A stretch of DNA of 27,773 nt from assembly GCA_910587085.1 (NCBI GenBank), contig CAJUMC010000044.1, positions 1 to 27,773 on the forward strand, given 5' to 3'. Shown piece after piece: positions 1 through 8,614 of this stretch (positions are counted from its first letter, which is position 1; each line of letters opens with the position of its first letter). The notes under the pieces are model-generated. The model did not search any database. It was given only the letters and a program-made list of their open reading frames with translations, and was not told the origin of the DNA. The stretch is from an uncultured Lachnospiraceae bacterium (GTDB lineage: Bacteria > Bacillota > Clostridia > Lachnospirales > Lachnospiraceae). The translations under genes were made by a program, and so were the position numbers.

Positions 1-640
1 TAAAAATAATTTCGATTTTTCTCATTTTGCTATTGACATTTATTAGCTGGACTTTATGTCTGCGGCACTGCATTTTGCAGAATGCCGTTTTTATTTTACC
101 GCTCCTAATATATAAGACAGAAAAACAGGGAAAAGCCAACCTCTGTTTCAGAAGATTTTTTAAAATGTATCGGAGAGGGTTTTTGCGGCGGAAGCTCCGC
201 AGAATAGTATCCTGTTTAAAGAAAGATTATATTATGAATCAGGAAACTCTGAAGTTCAGGTAGATCAGGCGAACCGGAGATCTCCGGTGTCCTAAATATT
301 CGACGGTACTTGAAAATACAGGGCCGGAAGTGGTAAAATTGAAACGTCGGAGCGGGAAAACGGGTCAGAAGCAGTGGAACCAGGGAGCTGGGGAAGCAGA
401 GCAGCGGAAAAAGCGCTGAGAAAGCGGGGCCGGGCAGAAGCGCCAGGAAAGCGGGGCTGAGACAGAATTGCAGCGGCGGATTGAGGAAAGCGGGGCCGGG
501 ACCGGCAGAAAAAAGCATGAGCCGTGTTGTGACAGGATTTTCCGGAGCGGACCGATGCGGGAGAATTGGGCGTTCAGGGGAATACGCAGATCGGATTGCG
601 GTGAAAAGACAGAAGCAGAAGGCGTGGGAGGTAACGGAGG
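1..640. other. No convincing gene; purine-rich upstream region
   Basis: Open frames here lack a ribosome site and have the composition of chance translations. A TTGACA hexamer at 33-38 is followed only by a weak TATGTC at 55-60. From about 300 to 520 the plus strand is rich in G and A, and AAAGCGGGGC recurs at 421, 448 and 487, giving a degenerate repetitive look. Nothing here can be assigned a function. Confidence 0.5.
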
Positions 641-1369
641 ATGAATAAGAATGAGACATCACAGACATCCGGAATGCCGGAAGAATGGCAGGCCGAGGGA
701 AAGAAAAAAACAAAAATAGTCTGTCTCGGGGACAGCATTACGGAGGGCTTCGGGCTGGGAGCGGAGGAGAATTATCCTGTTCTTCTCGGGAGAAAGCTCG
801 GCGGAGAATACGAGATCATGAACGCCGGAGTGACGGCCCACTGCGTGACGGATGAAACCGCACCGGACGGCAGAACCATCGGGCTTCCCTATATGCGCAC
901 GGAAAAATATGCCGCGGGCATTGCGGCGCAGGGCGATATCTATGTGCTGCTGCTCGGGACGAACGACGCGCAGGACGGGCTTTTTGACGACGGCAGCGCC
1001 GTGGATCCGTATTTTAATGTTTTCGGACAGCGGGAGCATTTTATCCGGCATTACGAGCGGATTCTGAGCGATGTGCGCCGGGCGAATCCGGCGGCGCGGA
1101 TCTATGTCTGCCGGCCGGTTCCGATTCTCAACTGTATATGGCCCAAACATCAGCAGAAATATCTGGATGTAATTCTTGACAAGCTGGACGAGATCGGCCG
1201 AAGAAATCCGGATGTCCGGATGCTTGATCTTTTTTCGGCCTTCCGGTCGAAAGGAGATGCGTGGCTGAAATCGGTCTATCAGGCGGACGGCTTTCACCCG
1301 GGGCCGGAGGGGGCGGCGTTCCTGGCAGAGCTGGTTGCGGACAGGCTTGCGGAGGATGCGCGCGGATAA
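641..1369 (+). CDS. SGNH/GDSL-family hydrolase (probable carbohydrate esterase)
   Basis: A 242-residue protein of the SGNH hydrolase fold. Block I is LGDSIT with the nucleophile Ser32, block III is LLGTND with Asn108, and block V is DGFH with Asp216 and His219, so the catalytic residues are present. No signal peptide is seen: the first 24 residues are polar and charged, which suggests cytoplasmic action. The family removes acetyl or other acyl groups. Next to esterase, GH43 and GH10 genes, an acetyl esterase acting on xylo-oligosaccharides is the best guess, but this is inference from context. The start is supported by GGAGG at 627-631, 9 bases upstream; a second GGAGG abuts the ATG. Confidence 0.85.
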   Translation: MNKNETSQTSGMPEEWQAEGKKKTKIVCLGDSITEGFGLGAEENYPVLLGRKLGGEYEIMNAGVTAHCVTDETAPDGRTIGLPYMRTEKYAAGIAAQGDIYVLLLGTNDAQDGLFDDGSAVDPYFNVFGQREHFIRHYERILSDVRRANPAARIYVCRPVPILNCIWPKHQQKYLDVILDKLDEIGRRNPDVRMLDLFSAFRSKGDAWLKSVYQADGFHPGPEGAAFLAELVADRLAEDARG

Positions 1370-1394
1370 ATCAGTGAGTCAGAAGAATAAATCA

Positions 1395-1424
1395 TTGTGA
1401 AAGTGCACTGTTTTCCGGTATACT
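1395..1424 (+). promoter_or_regulatory. Candidate promoter for the esterase gene
   Basis: TTGTGA at 1395-1400 and TATACT at 1419-1424 are separated by 18 bases. This lies in the gap after the SGNH gene and about 115 bases before the esterase start. The spacing is acceptable and the -10 is good, but there is no experimental support. Confidence 0.45.
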
Positions 1425-1539
1425 AAAAGGGGATAATTGAGCGAAGAACAATACCGGTGATTACCGGATGTCCGGAGGAGGCAGGGGAACCTCCGGTGGA
1501 GGAAAAAACTGTATTTTTCAGAAGATTGGAGGTTTTGGA

Positions 1540-2343
1540 ATGTCGATTATAAACATTGAATTTTTCTCGGGAGCGCTGCTGCGCCCGGTGTCGTTCCGCG
1601 TATTTCTGCCGAACGATGTCAGGATTCCGCCGTCGGAGCTGGCGTCGAATCCGCATTATCAGAGGCCTGCGAAGACACTGTTTCTTCTTCATGGCTACAC
1701 GAACAATTCCGGCGAATGGTTTTACGGCAGCTCCGCGCGCTATCTGGCGGAGAAGTACAACCTGGCGCTGGTCTGCCCGAACGGCGAGAACGGCTTTTAT
1801 CTGAACGGCGGGGCCACCGGCAGCAGATACTGCGATTTTGTCGGGCAGGAGCTGGTGGAATACATGCGGAAAACCTTCGGACTGGCCGGGGGGCCGGAGG
1901 ACACCTTTATCGGCGGGCTGTCGATGGGGGGCTTCGGAGCGCTGCACACGGCGTTTGCGTTTCCGGAAAATTTCGGTAAAACGATTGCCATGTCATCCGC
2001 GCTGCTTATCCACGAGCTTCCGAAAATACAGCCGGGACAGGATAACGGGGTGGCGAACTACGAATATTACCGCCGCTGCTTCGGAGATCTGAGCCAGGTG
2101 GAGGAGAGCGACGCAAATCCGGAGACTCAGATTCTGAAGCTGAAACAGGAAAGTAAGAAAATACCGGACATTTTTATGGTTTGCGGTACAGAGGATTTTC
2201 TGATCGAGAGGAATCGTGCATTTTACCGGTTCCTGCAGCAGGAGGGAGTACCGGTATTTTACGAGGAAAGCCCGGGAACCCATAATATGCAGTTCTGGGA
2301 TGCGAAGCTTGAACCGGCGATCCGCTGGATGCTGGAGGTATAA
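1540..2343 (+). CDS. Alpha/beta-hydrolase esterase (tributyrin esterase / esterase D family)
   Basis: A 267-residue protein of the esterase D-like alpha/beta-hydrolase family, which includes tributyrin esterase EstA and CE1-type acetyl and feruloyl esterases. The nucleophile elbow is GGLSMGG with Ser128. The likely acid is Asp219 in CGTEDF and the base His248 in GTHNMQF. An HGYTNNSGEW segment near residue 50 fits the oxyanion-hole loop. There is no signal peptide. An upstream in-frame ATG at 1468 exists, but GGAGG at 1528-1532, 7 bases before 1540, decides the start. In this cluster it probably removes acetyl or feruloyl groups from arabinoxylan fragments; the exact substrate cannot be told from sequence. 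Confidence 0.85.
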   Translation: MSIINIEFFSGALLRPVSFRVFLPNDVRIPPSELASNPHYQRPAKTLFLLHGYTNNSGEWFYGSSARYLAEKYNLALVCPNGENGFYLNGGATGSRYCDFVGQELVEYMRKTFGLAGGPEDTFIGGLSMGGFGALHTAFAFPENFGKTIAMSSALLIHELPKIQPGQDNGVANYEYYRRCFGDLSQVEESDANPETQILKLKQESKKIPDIFMVCGTEDFLIERNRAFYRFLQQEGVPVFYEESPGTHNMQFWDAKLEPAIRWMLEV

Positions 2344-2371
2344 GTCAGGGCTGCACGTTTGGCTTGCCGGA

Positions 2372-2453
2372 GCCGGGCTTTAAAAAGCCGGGCAGTACGG
2401 CAGGAAGCCGTACGGTATGTATCGTGAAAAAACGGCTCGGAGCCGCACGGCTC
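2372..2453 (+). other. Run of small hairpins between esterase and GH43 genes
   Basis: Three adjacent hairpins can be drawn. One pairs GGCTTT with AAAGCC around 2376-2389. A perfect 7-bp stem pairs GTACGGC 2395-2401 with GCCGTAC 2407-2413. In the third, AGCCG near 2441 can pair with CGGCT on either side. No U-run follows, so this is not a normal terminator. It may be an mRNA processing or stability element. Confidence 0.35.
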
Positions 2454-2511
2454 CGGGCCGGCATCAATAAAGCGGACTGCGGATTTTCCGGGGTCTGCAG
2501 GGGGGACAGGA

Positions 2512-4317
2512 ATGGAAAAATATTATTTGCTTTGCTACACAAGGAAGCCGCTTGAGGACGCTGTTTATTCCGAAAAGCTCGCGTACAGCATGCATCTTGC
2601 CCTGACGCAGGACGGGGAGCATTTTACGCCGCTCAATCACAATTCGGGAATTTTGTACGCAAAGGCGGTTCCGCGCCCGGATGGCACTCTGCATGCGAAA
2701 AGCCTTAAGTCGCCTATGCTTTTTGTTCTGGCGGACGGTTCCTTTGCCGTGACGGCAAAAAGAGTGGAGACGGACGGGAGCGTGGATGCGGAGCTTAGGG
2801 AGAAATTGCTTGCGTTCTGCAGCAGTGATCTGATCCATTATGAGGAGCTGGGCGCCTGGGACGCGGAGGACGCGCGGACGCTGCTCCAGGAGACTGCAAA
2901 TGCGCAGAGCAGCGCAGAGGAAGCACTGCAAGGTGCGGACGAGGATGCGGATGTGTCCGCACAGCGCAGGCTGATGGGGCAATTTACGGAAAGCGAGCTC
3001 TCCGCAATCCGGGAGCAGCTGCCGGGGGCCGAGCCGGGCAACATGATCGAGATATCGCAGGAGCAGGCAAAGCGTCTGAAATGCCGTTTCCTCACTCCGG
3101 TCAACACGGCGAACGAGGTTCCGGAGACGGTGGAGGCGAACAGTGCCGCCGAGCTTGCCGCCGTGAGGGCGACGGCCCGTTACAGCGACGGCTCGTCGAT
3201 GGAGAAAAAGGTGGACTGGTATGCGGATCCGGTGGATTTTAACACGCCCGGCGAGTATGAGATTTTCGGGAAGGTGCATCAGGAGCATTTCCCGTTCCCG
3301 ATCGCGTGGGATCGTGCGGACCCGTGCATCGGGCGCTGGGGCGGAAAGTACTATTTTATTGCGACGAACGATGCGGATGAAAACCGGTCGTTGTACATAA
3401 GGGAGGCCGATACGATCCCGGGGCTGATGACGGCCCAGGAGGTGTTGATTCTCAACACGGAGATGTATCCGCATCTGAAAGGGCTTTTATGGGCGCCGGA
3501 GTTCCATGTGATCGGGAACAGGCTCTATATCTTCCACGCCGGTACGCCGGGGCCGTTTGAGAAGGAACAGAGCCATGTGATGGCGCTGAAGCCGGGCGGC
3601 AATCCGATGCGGGCGCAGGACTGGGAAATGCCGGTGCGCGTTGTGCGGCAGGACGGCAGCATGCTGTACGGCGAACAGGGAATCACATTGGACATGACGG
3701 AGTTCGAGTCTGCGGGAGTTCACTATGTATGCTGGTCGCAGCGGCAGTTTCATCCGGTTGATCAGGGGGCATGGCTCTACATTGCACGCCTAAACCCGGA
3801 AAAGCCGTGGCAGCTTGCCTCGGAGCCGGTACTTTTGTCTCAGCCGGAGTACGGCTGGGCCAACAATCATACCTTTGTGGATGAGGGGCCCTTTGTAATC
3901 AAGCGGGACGGCATGATTTACATGACCTTCTCGAGCGCGGCTGTTGATTCTACTTATGTGACCGGTCTGCTCTCGGCGCGCGAGGGGGAGGATTTGCTTG
4001 TGCCGGAAAACTGGGTGAAGGAGAATTATCCTCTGCTCTCCTCCCGCAGCGTCCCGTCCGATGTCAGCCGCGACGGCTGCACAGCGGAAAAATCAAGGTG
4101 GGGGGAATTCGGACCGGGACATAATTCCTTTGTGGAGGACGAGGACGGCGTAATGTATTTTGTTTATCACGCAAGGCGCGGGGTGAACGGGGTGAGATCA
4201 AGCGGTCTGCGCAGGCTGCATTTCAACCGGGAGGGGTTCCCGGTGCTTGATCTGACGGAGGAACTGGATCTGAAACCGGAGCTTACCTGGGTTAAAACGA
4301 AGGTGATCGTCCGGTAG
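2512..4317 (+). CDS. Glycoside hydrolase family 43-like enzyme with Ig-like domain
   Basis: A 601-residue multidomain protein. Residues 1 to about 115 look like part of a beta-propeller (paired strands with DGEHF and SSDLIHYEEL). An acidic linker follows. Residues about 205-262 resemble a bacterial Ig-like (Big_4) domain, with ARYSDGSS and NTPGEYEIFGKV. Residues about 263-600 form a GH43 five-bladed propeller with RADPC (probable base near Asp269), WAPE near 327 and DEGPF (probable acid Glu458). GH43 enzymes are typically arabinofuranosidases or beta-xylosidases. No signal peptide, so it should act on imported oligomers. GGGGGA at 2501-2506 supports the start. The N-terminal blade-like segment followed by an Ig domain is an unusual arrangement. 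Confidence 0.82.
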   Translation: MEKYYLLCYTRKPLEDAVYSEKLAYSMHLALTQDGEHFTPLNHNSGILYAKAVPRPDGTLHAKSLKSPMLFVLADGSFAVTAKRVETDGSVDAELREKLLAFCSSDLIHYEELGAWDAEDARTLLQETANAQSSAEEALQGADEDADVSAQRRLMGQFTESELSAIREQLPGAEPGNMIEISQEQAKRLKCRFLTPVNTANEVPETVEANSAAELAAVRATARYSDGSSMEKKVDWYADPVDFNTPGEYEIFGKVHQEHFPFPIAWDRADPCIGRWGGKYYFIATNDADENRSLYIREADTIPGLMTAQEVLILNTEMYPHLKGLLWAPEFHVIGNRLYIFHAGTPGPFEKEQSHVMALKPGGNPMRAQDWEMPVRVVRQDGSMLYGEQGITLDMTEFESAGVHYVCWSQRQFHPVDQGAWLYIARLNPEKPWQLASEPVLLSQPEYGWANNHTFVDEGPFVIKRDGMIYMTFSSAAVDSTYVTGLLSAREGEDLLVPENWVKENYPLLSSRSVPSDVSRDGCTAEKSRWGEFGPGHNSFVEDEDGVMYFVYHARRGVNGVRSSGLRRLHFNREGFPVLDLTEELDLKPELTWVKTKVIVR

Positions 4318-4513
4318 AGGATAGATCGGCGGCGCGGGAGACGCCGCCGGAAAATCAGAGTAATAAAACCTGTAATCACAGCAGCATCGCGGGCGGATCG
4401 CGATATGCAAAGGGGAGGGCCTGGAACAGAAAACGCGGTTTTCGGCCAAGCAGTCTGAATTGCGGCGCAGGCCCGGATTGAAATGCCGCTTATGCGGCGG
4501 AATGAGAGGAAGT

Positions 4514-5776
4514 ATGAAAAAGAGAAATCTGTTTTTGGCACTCGCGGCGGCGGTTGTACTTGCAGGCTGCGGAAAGCCGGACGAAGCTCCGGATCAGCAG
4601 GGCGGCGGAACGACGCCGGAAGCAGTGACGCCGGAGGCAACGCCTACGCCGGAGCCGACGCCGAGTCCGGAACCGACGCCGACGCCGGAACCAACTCCGG
4701 TGGCGGAGAATTTCCTTGAGCTTTACAAGGACTATTTCTATATGGGAATTGCGCTGAATCCTACGGACTTCAACAACTGGGGCAAAATCGGAGATACGAT
4801 CACGGCCAATTTCAACAGCTTTTCCTGCGAAAACGAAATGAAGCCGGATGCACTGCTGCGGCAGAAGGAGAGCCAGGAGGGGCTTGCGGACGGCAGCACC
4901 TACACGGAGCCGGCTGTCGATTTCTCGCGCTGCAACGCTGCGATTCTGCGCGCGCTGGAAAACGATGTCAAGATCCGCTTCCATACGCTTGTATGGCATG
5001 CACAGACGCCGCGCTGGTTCTTTACTGAGGATTACACAAACGACGGCGAGTATGTCAGCAAGGAGGTAATGCTCAAGCGTCTGGAGAGCTATATCCGGCA
5101 GGTGCTCACCTGGTTTGATACGGAATATCCGGAGCTGATCTACGCTGTGGATGTAGTGAACGAGGCGTTCAACGGGCCGATATCCGACGAGAACCCGCAC
5201 GGTGTTGTGGAGGAGACCGACGGGCACGAAAACTACTGGTTTGAGGTGGTCGGAACGGATTATGTTTACTATGCATTCTACTATGCAAGACAGTACGCGC
5301 CGGAATATATGAAGCTGTTTTACAATGATTACAACACGGTTTCCAAGACAAAGCGGATCATCGACGGACTTCAGAAGATTCAGGACGAGGGGCTGATCGA
5401 CGGGATCGGCATGCAGTCCCATGTCGGGCTGGAGAGCGTGATGGACGTGACGCTGCTGCCGACCGTGCGCACCTTCTGCCGTGCCGGCTACGAGGTGCAG
5501 ATTACCGAGTTTGACCTGGGCATCGGCCAGGAGGCGACCGAGGAAAATCTGGAGAAGCAGGCGCGCAAGCTGAAATGTCTGATGATAGGTCTGCAGGAAA
5601 TCGTGGACAGCGGCATGCCGTTTACTTCCATGACCTTCTGGGGCTATACGGATCGTCCGGCCAGCGGCGGCTGGAGAGCCGGCGAGCATGCGCTTCTGTT
5701 TGACGAGCAGGGAAATCCGAAGCGTGCGTTTTATGGTGTTCTGCAGGACCCGTCAGTTCTGGCGGTTGATTATTGA
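4514..5776 (+). CDS. Endo-1,4-beta-xylanase, GH10, lipoprotein
   Basis: A 420-residue surface xylanase. It starts with a lipoprotein signal: KKR, a hydrophobic run, then the lipobox LAGC with Cys19 as the lipidation site. Residues about 30-65 are a Thr-Pro-Glu linker of repeated PEPTPT type that would hold the catalytic domain off the membrane. The GH10 domain follows with FSCENEMKPD, HTLVWHAQTPRWF, DVVNEAF (acid/base Glu217), QITEFD (nucleophile Glu332) and MTFWGYTD. The length fits a single GH10 domain. An in-frame ATG at 4460 is possible, but the GAGGA just before 4514 and the clean signal peptide favour 4514. The only clearly exported enzyme of the island, so it probably makes the first cut in xylan. 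Confidence 0.93.
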   Translation: MKKRNLFLALAAAVVLAGCGKPDEAPDQQGGGTTPEAVTPEATPTPEPTPSPEPTPTPEPTPVAENFLELYKDYFYMGIALNPTDFNNWGKIGDTITANFNSFSCENEMKPDALLRQKESQEGLADGSTYTEPAVDFSRCNAAILRALENDVKIRFHTLVWHAQTPRWFFTEDYTNDGEYVSKEVMLKRLESYIRQVLTWFDTEYPELIYAVDVVNEAFNGPISDENPHGVVEETDGHENYWFEVVGTDYVYYAFYYARQYAPEYMKLFYNDYNTVSKTKRIIDGLQKIQDEGLIDGIGMQSHVGLESVMDVTLLPTVRTFCRAGYEVQITEFDLGIGQEATEENLEKQARKLKCLMIGLQEIVDSGMPFTSMTFWGYTDRPASGGWRAGEHALLFDEQGNPKRAFYGVLQDPSVLAVDY

Positions 5777-5780
5777 TTTC

Positions 5781-5809
5781 TTGAATAAAACCACCTTTTG
5801 TGCTATACT
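5781..5809 (+). promoter_or_regulatory. Promoter of the AraC regulator, inside a hairpin
   Basis: TTGAAT at 5781-5786, a 17-base spacer, then TATACT at 5804-5809 preceded by TGC (extended -10). Expected start of transcription is about 5816, giving a leader of only about 15 nt that begins close to the ribosome site. The promoter overlaps the hairpin at 5787-5828. Confidence 0.75.
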
Positions 5810-5830
5810 GTAGCAGGAAGGTGGTTTTTT
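5787..5830 (+). terminator. Probable xylanase terminator overlapping regulator promoter and ribosome site
   Basis: AAAACCACCTT at 5787-5797 pairs perfectly with AAGGTGGTTTT at 5818-5828. An inner stem pairs TGCTA 5801-5805 with TAGCA 5811-5815. The 3' arm ends in a T run up to 5830, as in an intrinsic terminator. The same arm carries the AGGAAGGTGG ribosome site for the ATG at 5831. Confidence 0.65.
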
Positions 5831-6613
5831 ATGTTTCAGGTGAAATACGTTGTTGTCGAAAGCTTCGGCGGTGCGGATTTTGTTCGGGACTGGTCGGACG
5901 GGATTCCGGTGTGGTTTTTTATTGTGCTTAAAACACCGTCCAGGCTCAGAGTTGGGGAACGGGTAGTGGAATGCGAGGCGGAGAGCTTCGTGCTTTATCC
6001 GCCGATGACGCCGATTTATTACGAGGCGCGGGGGGCATATCATCACGAGGAATGGATTCAGTTTCTGTCCGACGATACGAACCTGCGGGAGCCCTATGTT
6101 CCGCTGGCGCGGCCGGTAAAGCTGATCAATCCGTTCGGGGTGCATGAACTGATGCGCATTCTGGCTTATGAGAATGTTGCGGGCTACAGCGAACGGGAAA
6201 GATCCATGGAAGCGATGATGAAGCTTCTTATCTATAAAATGCATGATTCGTGCGCGGACAGGGAATCGGTCAGTATGGATTCCCGGCTGCTGCGCCTGCG
6301 CTCACAGATCTATCTTCATCCGGAAAAGGACTGGACGGTGCGCCGGATGGCGGATCTGGTCTATCTGAGCGAAAGCCGTCTGCATACCATGTATAAAGAA
6401 GCGTTTCATATTACCTGCATGAATGATGTGATAATGAGCAGAATCCAGTATGCACAGAACATGCTGGAATGCACGGACAAGCCGGTCTCGGATATCGCGC
6501 TGGAATGCGGCTATCACGGAAACGAGCATTTTTGCCGGCAGTTCAAGGAAAAAACAGGCCTGACGCCGGGGCAGTACCGGGTGAGGTACGCCATTCCGCG
6601 GGAACAGGTTTGA
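5831..6613 (+). CDS. AraC-family transcriptional regulator of the xylan island
   Basis: A 260-residue regulator. The first 150 residues form a sensory part resembling the cupin-type AraC ligand domain (FVLYPPMTPIYYEA). The last 100 residues form the double helix-turn-helix, with WTVRRMADLVYLSESRLHTMYKEAF and the signature PVSDIALECGYHGNEHFCRQFKEKTGLTPGQYR. Next to the xylanase it likely responds to xylan breakdown products and controls the island; this is inference from position. An earlier in-frame start at 5798 exists, but AGGAAGGTGG at 5816-5825 favours 5831. Transcripts from its own promoter leave that site open. Read-through transcripts from the xylanase would bury it in a stem. Confidence 0.88.
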   Translation: MFQVKYVVVESFGGADFVRDWSDGIPVWFFIVLKTPSRLRVGERVVECEAESFVLYPPMTPIYYEARGAYHHEEWIQFLSDDTNLREPYVPLARPVKLINPFGVHELMRILAYENVAGYSERERSMEAMMKLLIYKMHDSCADRESVSMDSRLLRLRSQIYLHPEKDWTVRRMADLVYLSESRLHTMYKEAFHITCMNDVIMSRIQYAQNMLECTDKPVSDIALECGYHGNEHFCRQFKEKTGLTPGQYRVRYAIPREQV

Positions 6614-6713
6614 AGCGGGCGGCCGGTGCGCGGCGGGATAAAAAGGGGCGTTTTCCTCCAGAAAAGACGGCTGCGGTGCAGTACGCCTGCCTCCGGAAAA
6701 TTGTCTGCGGTAC

Positions 6714-6742
6714 TTGAAATCGGCCGGGCAATCGGTTACAAT
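6714..6742 (+). promoter_or_regulatory. Promoter of the nfeD-SPFH operon
   Basis: TTGAAA at 6714-6719 and TACAAT at 6737-6742, exactly 17 bases apart, about 30 bases before the nfeD ribosome site. Confidence 0.7.
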
Positions 6743-6774
6743 AAGAACAGCCTTTTAGAAAGGGGGATGGATTT

Positions 6775-7242
6775 ATGCTATCGATAGGCTGGCTGGTTGT
6801 TTTTGTATTGCTGATCGGCTTTGAGGCGGCTACGATGGGGTTGTTTACGATCTGGTTTGCAGGCGGTGCGATCGCGGCATTTCTGCTATCGCTGTTTCTG
6901 GATAATCTGATCGTTCAGCTGATCGTATTTCTGATCGTGTCATTTCTTCTGCTTTATTTTACAAGACCTGTTGCGCTCCGGTATTTCAACGGGAAACGGG
7001 TAAGAACAAATGTCGACGAGCTGGCGGGAAGGGAAGCGAAGGTCGTCGAGACCATCGACAACTTCAACGGAACCGGCGTCGCGTCGCTGAACGGTCTGGA
7101 GTGGACGGCGCGTTCGGAAAAGGACGATGAAATCATTCCGGCGGGAGAAAAGGTCACGGTAACAGAAGTGAGGGGAGTCAAGCTCATTGTTGCCCGGGCG
7201 GAAGCAGCGCAGGAGGCAGCTTCGGAATTACCGCAGAACTAA
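6775..7242 (+). CDS. NfeD-family membrane protein
   Basis: A 155-residue short-form NfeD protein. Residues 1 to about 65 hold two or three membrane helices (SIGWLVVFVLLIGFEAA, AIAAFLLSLFL, LIVQLIVFLIVSFLLLYF). The rest is a small OB-fold-like domain, with LAGREAKVVETIDNFNGTG, GLEWTARS and GEKVTVTEVRGVKLIV. Short NfeD proteins are usually encoded beside SPFH/stomatin partners and help organise membrane microdomains, as seen here. AGGGGGAT at 6761 supports the start, and its stop lies 38 bases before the partner's start. The region is transcribed from the promoter at 6714-6742. Confidence 0.85.
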   Translation: MLSIGWLVVFVLLIGFEAATMGLFTIWFAGGAIAAFLLSLFLDNLIVQLIVFLIVSFLLLYFTRPVALRYFNGKRVRTNVDELAGREAKVVETIDNFNGTGVASLNGLEWTARSEKDDEIIPAGEKVTVTEVRGVKLIVARAEAAQEAASELPQN

Positions 7243-7279
7243 TTAGAAAATGCCGTTTGGCAAAGAAGGAGGAAGGGTT

Positions 7280-8212
7280 ATGCCACCAGTAGGATATGTT
7301 GCGATCGCGTTTGTTGTTGTCATTTTATTGATTCTGGCATCGTGCATCAAGATTGTACCGCAGGCACAGGCTTATGTTGTGGAGCGTCTCGGCGGCTTCC
7401 AGGGAACCTGGAGCGTCGGCATTCATTTTAAGGCGCCGTTCATCGACAAGATTGCGAAAAAGGTGCTGCTGAAAGAGCAGGTTGTGGATTTCGCGCCGCA
7501 GCCGGTTATCACGAAGGACAACGTGACGATGCGCATTGACACGGTCGTATTTTTCCAGATCACCGATCCGAAGCTCTATGCTTACGGCGTGGAGCACCCG
7601 ATTATGGCGATTGAAAATCTGACCGCTACCACGCTGCGTAATATTATCGGCGATCTCGAGCTCGATCAGACGCTTACTTCAAGAGAGATCATCAACACAA
7701 AAATGCGCGTCTCTCTTGATCAGGCGACCGACCCGTGGGGCATCAAGGTAAACCGCGTTGAGCTGAAGAATATTATCCCGCCGGCGGCCATCCAGGATGC
7801 GATGGAGAAGCAGATGAAGGCGGAGCGCGAGCGCCGCGAGGCAATTCTGCGCGCCGAGGGCGAGAAGAAGTCCACGATTCTTGTGGCAGAGGGCAAGAAG
7901 GAGTCCGCGATCCTCGAGGCGGAAGCCGAGAAAGAGGCTGCCATCCTGCGCGCCGAGGCGAAGAAGGAAGCCACCATCCGCGAGGCGGAGGGCCAGGCGC
8001 AGGCGATTATTGCCGTACAGCAGGCGAACGCCGATGGTATCCGCGCACTGAACGAGGCGAACCCGAATACCGGCGTAATCCAGCTCAAGAGCCTGGAGGC
8101 GTTCAGCAAGGCGGCGGACGGCAAGGCGACGAAGATTATCATTCCTTCCGAGATTCAGGGCCTGGCAGGGCTTGCAAAGAGCCTTGCAGAGGTTGGAGGA
8201 AAAGATGCGTAA
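7280..8212 (+). CDS. SPFH/Band 7 (stomatin-like) protein
   Basis: A 310-residue stomatin-type protein. An N-terminal hydrophobic anchor (YVAIAFVVVILLILASC) is followed by the Band 7 domain (RLGGFQGTWSVGIHFKAPFID, QVVDFAPQPVITKDNV, IIPPAAIQDAMEKQMKAERERR). Residues about 190-245 are a charged coiled coil made of repeated AEGEKKSTIL / AEAEKEAAIL units of 12 residues, then a short hydrophobic tail with IQGLAGLAKSLAEV. Such proteins form large membrane-bound oligomers and work with NfeD. An in-frame ATG at 7250 exists, but AAGGAGG at 7267-7273 supports 7280. A strong terminator follows at 8261. Confidence 0.92.
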   Translation: MPPVGYVAIAFVVVILLILASCIKIVPQAQAYVVERLGGFQGTWSVGIHFKAPFIDKIAKKVLLKEQVVDFAPQPVITKDNVTMRIDTVVFFQITDPKLYAYGVEHPIMAIENLTATTLRNIIGDLELDQTLTSREIINTKMRVSLDQATDPWGIKVNRVELKNIIPPAAIQDAMEKQMKAERERREAILRAEGEKKSTILVAEGKKESAILEAEAEKEAAILRAEAKKEATIREAEGQAQAIIAVQQANADGIRALNEANPNTGVIQLKSLEAFSKAADGKATKIIIPSEIQGLAGLAKSLAEVGGKDA

Positions 8213-8260
8213 CGGCGCAGACGGAATGACGGAATAAAGAGAAACACTTACAGGGCAAGA

Positions 8261-8307
8261 AAAGAGCCTTCTGCAGAGAGCAAAATGCGGCAGAAGGCTC
8301 TTTTTTT
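8261..8307 (+). terminator. Intrinsic terminator of the nfeD-SPFH operon
   Basis: AAAGAGCCTTCTGC at 8261-8274 pairs perfectly with GCAGAAGGCTCTTT at 8290-8303 over a 15-base loop, and a T run ends at 8307. The A-rich 5' side may let it act weakly on the other strand as well. Confidence 0.9.
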
Positions 8308-8518
8308 CAGAATAGATAACCGGATTAATTTTTTCCCTGCTTCGTCAAAAGTGTTTCGAATCTGCGGAACTGCCTTGAAAAAGCTTTTCAGCATGCACAT
8401 ATAATTTCGTTCTTTGGTCTTCTTATCAGATTCTATGTAAGAAAGAGTTTCAAGAGTTTTGAAAAAATAATTATGACTATAATAGATTATACACACCACT
8501 ATATACATTTTAATTAAA
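8308..8518. other. AT-rich spacer, no gene seen
   Basis: A minus-strand frame at 8248-8508 runs through the terminator, has no ribosome site and matches no family I recognise. It is treated as chance. Confidence 0.5.
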
Positions 8519-8555
8519 TGTCAGTGCATAACTTCCTGACGGTTATGCACTGACA
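8519..8555 (-). terminator. Probable terminator of the purF-like gene
   Basis: TGTCAGTGCATAAC at 8519-8532 and GTTATGCACTGACA at 8542-8555 form a perfect 14-bp stem with a 9-base loop. Read on the minus strand it is followed by TTTAATTAAAA, a weak U tract. It lies 60 bases beyond the stop of the minus-strand gene. Confidence 0.6.
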
Positions 8556-8614
8556 CGGTATAGCTGACTGCATTCATTAAATGTGATAGCCGGCGGCCTT
8601 TTTGTTTTCGTTCC

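Noticed and set aside
216..713. 165-codon minus-strand frame
   Set aside because: Pro/Leu/Phe-rich translation of a purine-rich repetitive strand, with no ribosome site; it overlaps the SGNH gene start.
1395..1424. Catabolite-response (cre) site near the esterase promoter
   Set aside because: GAAAGTGCACTG loosely recalls a cre half, but the palindromic consensus is not met.
4490..5689. 399-codon minus-strand frame opposite the xylanase
   Set aside because: Arg/His/Leu-rich shadow of a clear GH10 gene.
8248..8508. 86-codon minus-strand frame downstream of the SPFH gene
   Set aside because: Begins in an AT-rich spacer without a ribosome site and runs through a strong terminator.
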